64,000 nucleotides of DNA, from assembly GCF_018403285.1 (NCBI RefSeq), contig NZ_BOSJ01000008.1, positions 142,095-206,094 of the forward strand, written 5' to 3'. Source of the stretch: Paenibacillus sp. J45TS6 (GTDB lineage Bacteria > Bacillota > Bacilli > Paenibacillales > Paenibacillaceae). Of this stretch, positions 34,879-43,837 are shown piece after piece. The notes beneath the pieces are model-generated. The model searched no databases and was not told the DNA's origin. It was given only the letters and a program-made list of their open reading frames with translations. The position numbers and the translations under genes are program-made. Position 1 is the stretch's first letter. Every line of letters starts with the position of its first letter.

Positions 34879-35000
34879 CCCTTGACCCCCTCTGAACTCC
34901 GATTCTCTTCTTTCTTTTACTATACACTTTCGTCGAAAATTAATAAATGCGTTTTATATTTACCATATTCAACCAATTTAAATCTGTAAAATGAATAAAA

Positions 35001-35033
35001 AAGACGAAATCAGCGTATTTGCTGTTTCGTCTT
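35001..35033 (-). terminator. Terminator of the uronate-dehydrogenase-like gene
   Basis: AAGACGAAA and TTTCGTCTT with inner CAGC/GCTG pairing form the stem; the minus strand continues with T6. Confidence 0.85.
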
Positions 35034-35066
35034 CTTCTTTTAGATTCTGGGAAGCCAGATGCCTTT

Positions 35067-35855
35067 TTATATATTGCCGCCCTGATACTCTGTCTCATCT
35101 TGCTTTACCTGTTGTCCCTGGCGCTCGAACTGTTCCATGAGTTCTGCTGCATCATCTTGAGGTTCATATCCGATCAGCTGTTTAAGGTAACGAATATCAT
35201 AGTAGTTATCTGTGTTGGCAGAAGTGCCATATAGACTTAAGAATTTATGTATCTCTGGTGCTTCTATGCATTTATCTGCAAGCTGTACTAAATCTCGCTC
35301 GGAGATCCATATATGCGCTGCACGCTCGGAATGCGGTTTGTTATCACCCGGGAAATTACCAATTCGGATGTTAATAGAAGAAATTCCATGTTTGTCCGAA
35401 TACAGTCTGCCAAGAAGTTCGATATAACACTTGCTCAGTCCATAAAAACTATCGGGACGATAGGGGTCATTCGCATCGACTTCTTCCCCTACTTTATAAA
35501 ATCCCGTGGCGTGGTTTGAACTTGAAAAAATAACCCGCTTTACCCCGTTACATCTTGCTGCTTCATATAAGTAATACGCTCCCGTTACATTGATCGGCAG
35601 TACTTTGCCAAGGAAGTCTTCCTCATCTTTAGCCCATCCTATATGGAGGATCGTGTCGACTCCCTTGGTAAGTTCCAGTAGCTGGTCTGAATTGGTAACA
35701 TCGAGTGGTTGTATCTTCTTCTTTTCGTCCCCAATCAGATCTGTTGCGATCACTTCGTATTTGCCCGTCTCTCGTAAACCTGCAGCGAGGCAGCTTCCAA
35801 TTTTACCTGCGGCCCCTGTGATCAGTATTCTTTTACGCTCTGAGTTATGTCCCAT
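35067..35855 (-). CDS. NAD-dependent epimerase/dehydratase-fold enzyme, uronate dehydrogenase-like
   Basis: The 262-residue short-chain dehydrogenase has a Rossmann motif GAAGKIG near the N-terminus, the active-site segment SSSNHATGFY and the catalytic Tyr/Lys pair in FYGLSKCYIE. The SSNHATGFY and RPDSFYGLSK patterns and the overall length match uronate dehydrogenases, which oxidise galacturonate or glucuronate to aldaric acid lactones. This fits the adjacent pectin/rhamnogalacturonan locus. Other epimerase-fold functions are possible. It is transcribed towards the YesN gene and probably monocistronic. Confidence 0.75.
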   Translation of the reverse strand: MGHNSERKRILITGAAGKIGSCLAAGLRETGKYEVIATDLIGDEKKKIQPLDVTNSDQLLELTKGVDTILHIGWAKDEEDFLGKVLPINVTGAYYLYEAARCNGVKRVIFSSSNHATGFYKVGEEVDANDPYRPDSFYGLSKCYIELLGRLYSDKHGISSINIRIGNFPGDNKPHSERAAHIWISERDLVQLADKCIEAPEIHKFLSLYGTSANTDNYYDIRYLKQLIGYEPQDDAAELMEQFERQGQQVKQDETEYQGGNI

Positions 35856-35922
35856 TCCTATACCCCCTGTTTTATGTCATCACAGAAAGTATTAACCAAA
35901 AATCCATGGACATATCACAAGG

Positions 35923-38229
35923 TCAGGCTTCGATTTGCATCGTTTTTTGTCTGTATTGGCCAGGGGTTAAACCTTCCTGCTTACGGAACGAACGGATGAA
36001 ATTCTGCGAATTGTTGTAACGAAGCTTCGCTGCAATGTCTTTTACCGGAATATCCGTTTCGGCCAGCCACTTCTTCGCAATTTGAAATCGGTAAACAGAT
36101 AGATATTCACTGAAAAAATAATTCGTTTCTTTCCGAAATACACTGCTTAAGTAGTTAGCATTGTAGTGAAGCCTGGAAGCACATTCTTCCAGTGTCAGAT
36201 CAGTATCATAATAACGATGAATAAGCTCGATTATTTTCTCCGATATGTTGTGGTACTGCGCATCCTGACGGTCTCGGAACACTTTAATCATCGGATGGAT
36301 CACAGCTGTCCAGAACCAATCCTCGATTTCGGCTACAATATGGCAATCTAGCAGTTCCTCAAATAACGTTCCTGTTCCATAATAAATCTGCTTCAAGCTA
36401 ATACCGGATTCTTGCATCGTGATCAGCAGGTTATTCAGCAGACGCGATAGCGGAATCTGGTACTCCTGCGGTGACATCTCGGTGGCGAACACATGCCTTA
36501 GCAGCTGTTCAAGCAGTTCCTTTGCCTTCTCAGCGTTTGCGAGCTTAACCGCATCCAGCAGCTCGTTTTCTAAATGATTGGGATAATTCAGCTTCAAGTA
36601 AGGTTTCCCCGAGTTAATATTTTCAAACTGAATGATAATGCCGTCCCCAAGAGTCATGCGATGCTTTAACGCCTCTAGCCCTTCTTTATAGGCGATCGAA
36701 AGGGTTCGGATATCATGGAATGGAAGACTCATGCCAATGCTAACCTGCACGCTTAAGTAACTTGTAATTTCACTCATTAGCTGCTCTGTTGCGGTATAGA
36801 TTTTAGCTTGGAAAGCCGTCTTTTCGCTCTCCTTGCTGCCGATAAGGGCAACAACTGTGTGGTCAATCATCACTGGAGCCAGCTGTTCTTCCTCCGGAAT
36901 AAGCTCTTCTACCATATTTTGCACGGCGAATAATAAAAGCTCTAAATCTTGCTTCTCATATCTCGTTTGCTCAAGTGTTCCTATTTGTATGGTAAGCACC
37001 GACATCGTCTTCCACTCCTCAAGCTGCCGGCTGTAATCAAACTGCTCTAGCTTGTCATGCAGCTCTTTTGCCTTCACCTTGCCTTGGAAAGCACGAATTA
37101 AGAAAAAGGTACGCACTTGCTTAAGCTGCTTTCTCACTTCATCTTCTAATCTCGATTTTGATTGAAATAAAGCATGAACCTGCTCTCCGATCAATTGAAA
37201 CTCGTTGCTTGTCTTCTCATCTGCATTGCGGTGGCCAAATTGTTTCAGCAATAGTTTAATCGGCGAATACATCCGTTTTGAACCCAGCCAGGCAATAGTG
37301 ATGCAGATCAGCAGAATGAGTAAACAGGCATAAAGCGTGTACGCTCCAATTTTTTTGGATTCACTCGTCATACTTTGAATAGAATCATAGCTGACATAAG
37401 TCCAGTCATTAAAATCGGAACGATAATAGGTTATGGAAAAAGGTTTATCCCCAATATGTGATTTATATTGCCCCGAAGCACCGCTCAATTGCGTCAGACT
37501 ATGAATGCCTGTCTTCTCCGCAGGCTCGCCAATTAATGATTCATCTGAGTGTAAAATAATCTTGCCCTGCTCATTCACAATCATCAGTCCACTTAGATCG
37601 GAATGATTCGTACCCAGCAAGGACTGCACATCACAGGCAGGAATGTTTGCGATTGCCAGCCCATGCGGATCAAGTCCTCTTGAAGGGAGCTGTTTAACAA
37701 GACCTATGCTGTAGGAGCAGGCTGAATTATTGGCATTTTCTTCGCTGTAAAACCATGTAGATGGATTCAAAGACCAAGAGGTTGAGTCGGGAAGCTCCAT
37801 CAGGCTCGCCAGCTGATCATGATAAGGGTACTCATCAAACTTGTAGAGGCCGGAATTTTTAATCATCCAGTTATAACGCTCATTAATGAGAATGACATCT
37901 TCGAGCTTGGTATCGAATGATTGCATATAGCGGATTTCAGTACGCAAGTCGTTATACATAATGAAATCGTTTTCAGTTATATTTAAATTAAGAGCTTTCT
38001 TCATAAAAGACGAATTGATTACTTGATTAAGTGTTTGGTTGACAGTCGTTAATTTTTGCTCTACATTGGATTTAATTTGAATAATTAACATTAACTTGCT
38101 TTCATTTACGTTTTTCTGTATTTCATTGTATGATGTTAAATAAGAGAATGTACCGATAAAAATAACCGGAAGCGTGCTTAATAAGAACCCGAATATCGTC
38201 ATTTTGGATAGAAAACTTAAAGAACGCAC
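35923..38229 (-). CDS. Membrane-anchored AraC-family regulator, YesS-like
   Basis: The 768-residue protein has a signal-anchor (about 8-30), an extracellular sensor domain (about 35-285), a second span (about 293-312; YACLLILLICITIAWLG), a degenerate GGDEF-like central region, and a C-terminal AraC helix-turn-helix (about 665-760; LHYNANYLSSVFRKE and LRYNNSQNFIRSFRKQEGLTPGQYR). Size and layout match B. subtilis YesS, the regulator of rhamnogalacturonan genes. It is divergent from two binding-protein genes, and repeated ATAATCAT sites in their promoters are operator candidates. Confidence 0.88.
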   Translation of the reverse strand: MRSLSFLSKMTIFGFLLSTLPVIFIGTFSYLTSYNEIQKNVNESKLMLIIQIKSNVEQKLTTVNQTLNQVINSSFMKKALNLNITENDFIMYNDLRTEIRYMQSFDTKLEDVILINERYNWMIKNSGLYKFDEYPYHDQLASLMELPDSTSWSLNPSTWFYSEENANNSACSYSIGLVKQLPSRGLDPHGLAIANIPACDVQSLLGTNHSDLSGLMIVNEQGKIILHSDESLIGEPAEKTGIHSLTQLSGASGQYKSHIGDKPFSITYYRSDFNDWTYVSYDSIQSMTSESKKIGAYTLYACLLILLICITIAWLGSKRMYSPIKLLLKQFGHRNADEKTSNEFQLIGEQVHALFQSKSRLEDEVRKQLKQVRTFFLIRAFQGKVKAKELHDKLEQFDYSRQLEEWKTMSVLTIQIGTLEQTRYEKQDLELLLFAVQNMVEELIPEEEQLAPVMIDHTVVALIGSKESEKTAFQAKIYTATEQLMSEITSYLSVQVSIGMSLPFHDIRTLSIAYKEGLEALKHRMTLGDGIIIQFENINSGKPYLKLNYPNHLENELLDAVKLANAEKAKELLEQLLRHVFATEMSPQEYQIPLSRLLNNLLITMQESGISLKQIYYGTGTLFEELLDCHIVAEIEDWFWTAVIHPMIKVFRDRQDAQYHNISEKIIELIHRYYDTDLTLEECASRLHYNANYLSSVFRKETNYFFSEYLSVYRFQIAKKWLAETDIPVKDIAAKLRYNNSQNFIRSFRKQEGLTPGQYRQKTMQIEA

Positions 38230-38299
38230 TTGAGGATCACCTACACTTCAATTGTCATATTTATCGTACTGTTATTGTAGTGGAACAGCCCTTTTACGA

Positions 38300-38333
38300 G
38301 CAATAATCATCTACCTGTCAGATAATCATTATC
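38300..38333 (+). promoter_or_regulatory. AraC-type operator candidate, direct repeat
   Basis: GCAATAATCAT (38300-38310) is followed by GATAATCATT with ATAATCAT starting 19 bases later, a two-turn direct repeat typical of AraC regulators. GCAATAATCAT recurs upstream of the second binding-protein gene at 40077-40087. Confidence 0.45.
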
Positions 38334-38397
38334 TTAGATTACACACAAGAATTGGGGGAGCGAGCAATTCTCTCATTCTAAATAAGAAGGGGGCAGA

Positions 38398-39906
38398 ATG
38401 CTGATGAAAGGGTTCCAAACAGTAAATAAATTATTTGTAACATCTTCCATATTTTTCATTATACTTCTATTTGTAAGCGCATGCAGTAATAATTCTTCAG
38501 AAAAATCAAATGCTGCCTCGATAGAGGATTCACCCATTTCCATCATGCTCCCCCTTCACTTCCCTACTCCTCCAAGTGATGAAATGCAGTCCATGCTGGA
38601 AGAATGGAGCGGCTTTACCCTAGATATCAACTGGATTCCAGATGGAATCTATAGCGATAAGATGAATACTGCATTAACAACGAACTCCTTAAAGAAAGTG
38701 ACCTTTGTTAGAAATACGGACTTCCTTCTCCTGAAAAATACAATAAGATCCGGCGCATTCTGGGAGATCGGACCTTACTTAGAGGATTATCCTAACCTTA
38801 AATACTTAAATAAAGATATTCTGAAGCAGGCTGCCGTTGATGATCGCATCTATGGTTTATATACAGAGCGTCCATCGTCACGACAAGGCGCAATCATTCG
38901 GCAGGATTGGCTAGATCATCTAGAGCTTGCCGTGCCGGGAACCCTTGATGAATTGTATGAGGTTCTTCGTGCTTTTACATATAATGACCCTGATGGGAAC
39001 GGGAAGGCAGATACGATTGGCCTTGCGGACCGTAATGATCTGATCTATGGAGCGTTCAAGACAGTCAGCTCTTATTTCGGGACACCTAATAACTGGAGTA
39101 TGGAAGAAGGCACATTTATACCAGAGTTTGAGACAACAGCTTATATGGAGACAATGAACTTTTTCAAAAAACTATATAACGAGCAGCTCATTAACCGTGA
39201 TTTTGCTGTGACAAGCAAAGAAGTGCAGCGGAATATGATCATAAACGGCAAAGCCGGCGTCTATATTGGAAGCATGACCGATATTCAGCGCTTATATGAG
39301 GAAGCTAAAATAATTAATCCGGATGCTTCATTTACTTTATCCAACCGGATTAAAGGTCCTAACGGTTACCGGGTATGGTCCATTCCGAATTTTAACGGAT
39401 TATATTTATTTTCCAAGAAGGCGATCAAGACAGAAGAAGAATTAAAGCATATTTTAGCTTTCTTTGACCGCACAATGGATAAGGATATTGCAAACTTATT
39501 GAAATATGGCATAGAAGGTAAGCATTATACGTTGGAGAATGGTCAAGTCCGCCTGCCGGAGGAAACAACTCAGCTGCGTATTCAAGAAGTAAATGCTTTT
39601 TATATGTTGATGATTGCGGACATGAATAACCCAAGTGTTATGGAGGTGGCGGAGAAAGAGACCTTAACAGCTTTAGCGGACCAGCTTAGCCAGGATAATG
39701 AGAACTTTCTCGTCATAGACCCTGCAGCTCATTTGGAATCAAAGACATATGATGAGCGGAATGCAGAGCTCAGTAAAATTATAACAGACGCCACCTACAA
39801 CTATATTCTTGGCAACGTAACAGAGCAGGACTTTCAGCAGGAGACGAAGCGCTGGCGTATAAATGGCGGCAACACGATTATTAAGGAGTTATCTGAAGCG
39901 TTATAA
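38398..39906 (+). CDS. Oligosaccharide ABC transporter substrate-binding lipoprotein (YtcQ/LplA type), copy 1
   Basis: The 502-residue extracellular lipoprotein has a signal peptide with lipobox FVSAC. The mature protein shows LplA/YtcQ-type features: ISIMLPLHFPTPP, FWEIGPYLEDYPNLK, DPDGNGKADTIGLADR (a calcium-binding-like loop) and the C-terminal ITDATYNYILGN. It is a clear paralog of the next gene, which is better placed to serve the permeases. A hairpin with few T residues follows it. It may bind a different oligosaccharide or act as a sensor for the YesS-like regulator encoded divergently. Confidence 0.9.
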   Translation: MLMKGFQTVNKLFVTSSIFFIILLFVSACSNNSSEKSNAASIEDSPISIMLPLHFPTPPSDEMQSMLEEWSGFTLDINWIPDGIYSDKMNTALTTNSLKKVTFVRNTDFLLLKNTIRSGAFWEIGPYLEDYPNLKYLNKDILKQAAVDDRIYGLYTERPSSRQGAIIRQDWLDHLELAVPGTLDELYEVLRAFTYNDPDGNGKADTIGLADRNDLIYGAFKTVSSYFGTPNNWSMEEGTFIPEFETTAYMETMNFFKKLYNEQLINRDFAVTSKEVQRNMIINGKAGVYIGSMTDIQRLYEEAKIINPDASFTLSNRIKGPNGYRVWSIPNFNGLYLFSKKAIKTEEELKHILAFFDRTMDKDIANLLKYGIEGKHYTLENGQVRLPEETTQLRIQEVNAFYMLMIADMNNPSVMEVAEKETLTALADQLSQDNENFLVIDPAAHLESKTYDERNAELSKIITDATYNYILGNVTEQDFQQETKRWRINGGNTIIKELSEAL

Positions 39907-39925
39907 AATTCAACAATCTTCTTCG

Positions 39926-39951
39926 CCCCAAGCAGTTACTGCTTGGGGTTC
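39926..39951 (+). terminator. Hairpin after binding-protein copy 1 (weak terminator)
   Basis: CCCCAAGCAGT and ACTGCTTGGGG form a perfect stem, followed only by TTCTT, so termination may be partial. Confidence 0.6.
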
Positions 39952-40076
39952 TTAGCGTATTGCTCCATTATGCAAGTAAGGTGTCCCCTTTTTCCTGCAC
40001 TCGAGCAGATCTTTACAACGAATCTCCCAGTTTGCTCTCTCTGGATCTTATACGACACTATGGTGTCATTTCCCAC

Positions 40077-40087
40077 GCAATAATCAT
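40077..40087 (+). promoter_or_regulatory. Second copy of the GCAATAATCAT motif
   Basis: This 11-base motif is identical to the one at 38300-38310 and lies 121 bases before the second binding-protein gene. It is a candidate site for the YesS-like AraC regulator. Confidence 0.4.
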
Positions 40088-40207
40088 TTCATCAGACTCT
40101 TGCTGGTATGCCTGCATATGAGCAAATGATTGTATACGATACTTTATCCATTCGGTAGTGTTTAGTGTGTAAGCCAAATCCCATCGTTAAATGGAGGTCA
40201 CAAAGGA

Positions 40208-41758
40208 ATGAAAAAGAAAAAGCCTTTATCCTTGGCTCTATGTGCTGTCATGTCCCTAACACTGCTTCTCTCCGCCTGCTCCGGCGGAAACGGTACAGGC
40301 ACAACATCTACCGGATCGGGTGATACGGGTTCCAGCCCTAACGCCAGTACACCGAAGGATGATAGCCCAGCGGAAATTACCATCATGCTGCCGCTGAATA
40401 CGCCTGAGACTCCAACCGACACTGTTAAAAATGAACTAGAGAAGCTGACAAACACGAAACTTACGTATCAATTCTTTCCAGCGGATACATATGAGGAGAA
40501 GTTGAACACGGCATTTGCTACCGGATCCTTGCCGCAAGCGACTTATTTGAAAAATGCTACAACGTTCTTGCTCATGCGTGAAGCAATTAAGGAAGGACAG
40601 TTCTGGGAGATTGGCCCTTACCTAAGCGAATTTCCAAATTTAAATAAATTAAAACCAGAAGTACTTGATAATACCAAGGTCGAAGGCAAATTGTATTCTT
40701 TATATCTCGGCCGCCCACTTGCCCGTCAAGGAATCATCTATCGTAAAGACTGGGCAGATAAGCTGAATATTGCTCCTCCAGAAACAACAGAAGAGCTGTT
40801 CGCTATGGCTAAAGCATTTACTGAGCAGGACCCTGACGGCAATGGACAAAATGATACAACAGGTATCGCAGATCGTAATGAGCTCGTCTTTGGTGCTTTT
40901 AAGACAGTATCCTCCTGGTTCGGAACACCGAACAACTGGGGCGAGAAAGACGGCAAGCTGCTGCCTGAATTTATGTTCCCTGAATATATCGATACTATGA
41001 ACTTTTTTAAATCTCTTCGTGATAACGGTTACATGAATCAAGATTTTGCTGCAACAAGTAAAACAGATGCTGTTAATTTATTCACGAGTGGTAAAGCAGG
41101 GATTTATATCGGCGGATCTATGCCGGATATCACAACCCTTGATAAGGACCTAATCAAAAACGTACCAACCGCTGTTCTTGATGCGCACAGTATGGTGAAA
41201 AGCCCAGACGGCAACATTCATCAGTGGATGATTGCAGGTTATAACAACCTGGTATTGTTCCCAAAAACAGCAGTTAAGGATGAGGCAGAACTCAAGAAAA
41301 TTCTAGGTTTCTTCGACAAAATGATGACACCAGAAGTAGCTAACCTCATGTTCTGGGGCATCGAAGGCACACACTATACCGTTGTAGATGGAAAGGCGAA
41401 GCCATCTGAAGATAAGGAACTGACAGAACGTGAAGTGAAGGGCTATAAGGACAGTGTCATCGGTGAAGCAGAAACCAATGGCATGTATGAGAGCTTAAAT
41501 GAGCTGCCAGGACGTATTCATGCGGAGGAGCTTATTAAGGAGAATGAGAAGTACGGCGTGAAAGACCCTACTGCTGCACTGGATTCAGCTACCTATGCAT
41601 TGAAAGGCGTAGAGCTGCAACAGACGATTACTGATGCTACGTACAAGTTTATCTATGGACAAATCGACCCAGCCGGCTTTGAGAAGGAAATTGAGAAATG
41701 GAAGAAGCAAGGCGGCGAGCAAATGATCGAGGAGTTTAATGCAAGTTACAAAAAATAA
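40208..41758 (+). CDS. ytcQ: Oligosaccharide ABC transporter substrate-binding lipoprotein (YtcQ/LplA type), copy 2
   Basis: The 516-residue lipoprotein has a signal peptide with lipobox LLSAC and a Gly/Thr/Ser linker. It aligns with the preceding paralog throughout: ITIMLPLNTPETP, FWEIGPYLSEFPNLN, DPDGNGQNDTTGIADR, SWFGTPNNWG and ITDATYKFIYGQ. The downstream gene order permease-permease-GH105 matches the B. subtilis ytcQ-yteP-ytcP-yteR rhamnogalacturonan uptake genes, hence the symbol. Ribosome site GGAGG precedes the ATG. The ATPase is not encoded here; a shared MsmX-type protein is likely. Confidence 0.9.
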   Translation: MKKKKPLSLALCAVMSLTLLLSACSGGNGTGTTSTGSGDTGSSPNASTPKDDSPAEITIMLPLNTPETPTDTVKNELEKLTNTKLTYQFFPADTYEEKLNTAFATGSLPQATYLKNATTFLLMREAIKEGQFWEIGPYLSEFPNLNKLKPEVLDNTKVEGKLYSLYLGRPLARQGIIYRKDWADKLNIAPPETTEELFAMAKAFTEQDPDGNGQNDTTGIADRNELVFGAFKTVSSWFGTPNNWGEKDGKLLPEFMFPEYIDTMNFFKSLRDNGYMNQDFAATSKTDAVNLFTSGKAGIYIGGSMPDITTLDKDLIKNVPTAVLDAHSMVKSPDGNIHQWMIAGYNNLVLFPKTAVKDEAELKKILGFFDKMMTPEVANLMFWGIEGTHYTVVDGKAKPSEDKELTEREVKGYKDSVIGEAETNGMYESLNELPGRIHAEELIKENEKYGVKDPTAALDSATYALKGVELQQTITDATYKFIYGQIDPAGFEKEIEKWKKQGGEQMIEEFNASYKK

Positions 41759-41956
41759 AAGCAGGCGGCCCGTATAAATCGGCCTCTCGCTTAGGCAGAA
41801 GGCAGTGCATGCAGATCGTTTCCTAGATAGAGCCTGTATTCAAGAACAGCAGCTATATATGAGGCTCACGTAAGGAACGCTCTGCTCGCACTGCTTATGA
41901 TGCCACAGCAGGGTCTTAGCCCCTAGGGGGAGTCAACTTTGGAAGGATGAGGACTT

Positions 41957-42901
41957 ATGGAGGAGACCGTGATCAGCCGACAAGTTACCAAGACACAGCC
42001 CGCATGGCGCAAGCGATTTTGGCGAAACAAATTGCTGTATCTCATGATTGTGCCCGGCATTATTTATTTTCTTATCTTTAAATATATCCCGATGTTTGGA
42101 CTAGTCATTTCGTTCCAAGACTATAAACCGTTCAAAGGCATACTAGGGAGCGAATGGGTAGGATTTAAGCATTTTGAGCGGTTGTTTACTGAGCCTGACT
42201 TCTGGAATATTTTATCTAATACTTTACTATTGTTTGGCATGAACCTGCTATTTTACTTTCCCATACCTATTATCTTAGCCTTAATGCTTAATGAGGTACG
42301 AATTACGTTTTTCAAAAGATTTTTTCAAACCTTGGTTTATCTGCCCCATTTCATGTCATGGGTCATCATCGTATCCATCAGTTATGTCATGCTGACCATG
42401 GACGGCGGCATCGTCAATGAACTGCTTGTTCAACTTGGCTTTAGCAAAATTAATTTCCTGCTTAGTCCTGAGTGGTTCCGGCCGACCTATATTATTCAGG
42501 TGATCTGGCGTGAAGCGGGCTGGGGAACCATTATATATCTGGCGGCAATTGCAGCAGTAGATCCTCAGCTGTATGAAGCAGCAAGGATGGACGGTGCAGG
42601 ACGGCTTCGTCAAGTGTGGCATATCACGCTGCCTGCCATTCGCAGTGTAATTATCGTCCTATTAATATTGAAAATTGGCGATGTTCTAGAGCTTGGCTTT
42701 GAGCACGTATACCTGCTGCTCAATTCAATGAATCGGGATGTTGCTGAAATAATTGACACCTATGTGTATACCGCTGGACTAAGACAAATGCAGTTCAGTT
42801 ATAGTGCGGCAGTCGGCTTCTTCAAGTCACTTGTTGGTTTAGTACTCGTTATGCTGGCAAATCACTTATCCAAAAAAATGGGTGAAGAAGGCATCTATTA
42901 A
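41957..42901 (+). CDS. yteP: Oligosaccharide ABC transporter permease (YteP/LplB type)
   Basis: The 314-residue membrane protein has six spans, the family start RNKLLYLMIVPGIIYFLIFKYIPM, FQDYKPFKG, and the EAA loop YEAARMDGAGRLRQVWHITLP. It pairs with the permease encoded 19 bases further on. A 198-base spacer separates it from the binding-protein gene, with no obvious strong terminator, so cotranscription is likely. The start follows GGAAGGATGAGG. Confidence 0.92.
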   Translation: MEETVISRQVTKTQPAWRKRFWRNKLLYLMIVPGIIYFLIFKYIPMFGLVISFQDYKPFKGILGSEWVGFKHFERLFTEPDFWNILSNTLLLFGMNLLFYFPIPIILALMLNEVRITFFKRFFQTLVYLPHFMSWVIIVSISYVMLTMDGGIVNELLVQLGFSKINFLLSPEWFRPTYIIQVIWREAGWGTIIYLAAIAAVDPQLYEAARMDGAGRLRQVWHITLPAIRSVIIVLLILKIGDVLELGFEHVYLLLNSMNRDVAEIIDTYVYTAGLRQMQFSYSAAVGFFKSLVGLVLVMLANHLSKKMGEEGIY

Positions 42902-42920
42902 TGCCAAGGGAGGGTTCATT

Positions 42921-43796
42921 ATGGTAGAAGATCGTACGCTTAGCGGTCGACTGTTTGTTGCGGTTAACTATACGCTGCTGACGATTATCGCACTTGTTAC
43001 CGTGCTCCCGTTCATCCACGTGGTAGCGGGCTCGTTCACGACGAACGCCGAGATTGCAGCCAAGAAATTTGTTCTTATTCCAACGGTTTGGAGTCTTGAG
43101 GCCTATAAGTTTATTTTTTCGACGGATACCATTTTCAGAGCACTCAGTGTATCCGTTGGTGTTACGGTGATAGGGACACTACTCAGTATGTTCGTTACGT
43201 CGCTAATGGCCTATGGATTGTCGCGCCGCGATCTAGACGGACGAAACGTTATTATGTTCCTCGTTGTATTTACGATGCTGTTTAGCGGCGGGATGATCCC
43301 TACTTTTTTAGTAGTTAAAGAGCTTGGCCTGATTGACAGCTACGCAGCGCTTATACTGCCATCCGCGATTGGTGCATTTAACATGATTATACTCAAGAAC
43401 TTCTTTCAGAACATACCCGAAGGACTTGAAGAATCAGCTAAAATTGATGGCTGTAATGACTTTGGAATCTTATTTCGCATTGTTCTGCCGCTCTCTTTGC
43501 CGTCAATTGCAACCATTTCTCTTTTTTACGCCGTTACCTACTGGAATACGTATTTGAGCGCTATTCTGTATTTGAACGACAGCCAAATGTGGCCGATTCA
43601 AGTATTGCTTCGTCAGATCGTTGTTCTTGCATCGGGGATGGATTACAGCTCAAACCTCGATTCCGCTGTTCCCCCGCCTGATCAATCGGTCAAGATGGCG
43701 GTAATCGTCGTAGCTACTCTGCCGATTTTACTAGTATATCCATTCCTGCAAAAGCATTTTGCCAAAGGAGCTATGCTTGGTTCTATTAAAGGATAA
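42921..43796 (+). CDS. ytcP: Oligosaccharide ABC transporter permease (YtcP/LplC type)
   Basis: The 291-residue membrane protein has six hydrophobic spans and the EAA loop EESAKIDGCNDFGILFRIVLP. A typical LplC-type C-terminus reads YPFLQKHFAKGAMLGSIKG. ATG 42921 follows AAGGGAGGG; an in-frame ATG at 42882 lies within the upstream gene and is less likely. It forms the transport channel with the preceding YteP-like permease. Confidence 0.92.
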   Translation: MVEDRTLSGRLFVAVNYTLLTIIALVTVLPFIHVVAGSFTTNAEIAAKKFVLIPTVWSLEAYKFIFSTDTIFRALSVSVGVTVIGTLLSMFVTSLMAYGLSRRDLDGRNVIMFLVVFTMLFSGGMIPTFLVVKELGLIDSYAALILPSAIGAFNMIILKNFFQNIPEGLEESAKIDGCNDFGILFRIVLPLSLPSIATISLFYAVTYWNTYLSAILYLNDSQMWPIQVLLRQIVVLASGMDYSSNLDSAVPPPDQSVKMAVIVVATLPILLVYPFLQKHFAKGAMLGSIKG

Positions 43797-43837
43797 AGAG
43801 ATATCGGCCTAAACTCGATTAAAGGAGAGTAGATCAG

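Larger units (their letters stand above)
39907..40207. other. Region between the two binding-protein genes
   Basis: It contains the hairpin at 39926-39951 and a second copy of the GCAATAATCAT motif (40077-40087), with no gene. The second binding-protein gene therefore probably has its own promoter. Confidence 0.5.

Noticed and set aside
38321-38333. Second Fur box (GATAATCATTATC)
   Set aside because: It matches only the 13-base core and lacks the outer T/A pair. The ATAATCAT direct repeat shared with the next promoter fits an AraC operator better.
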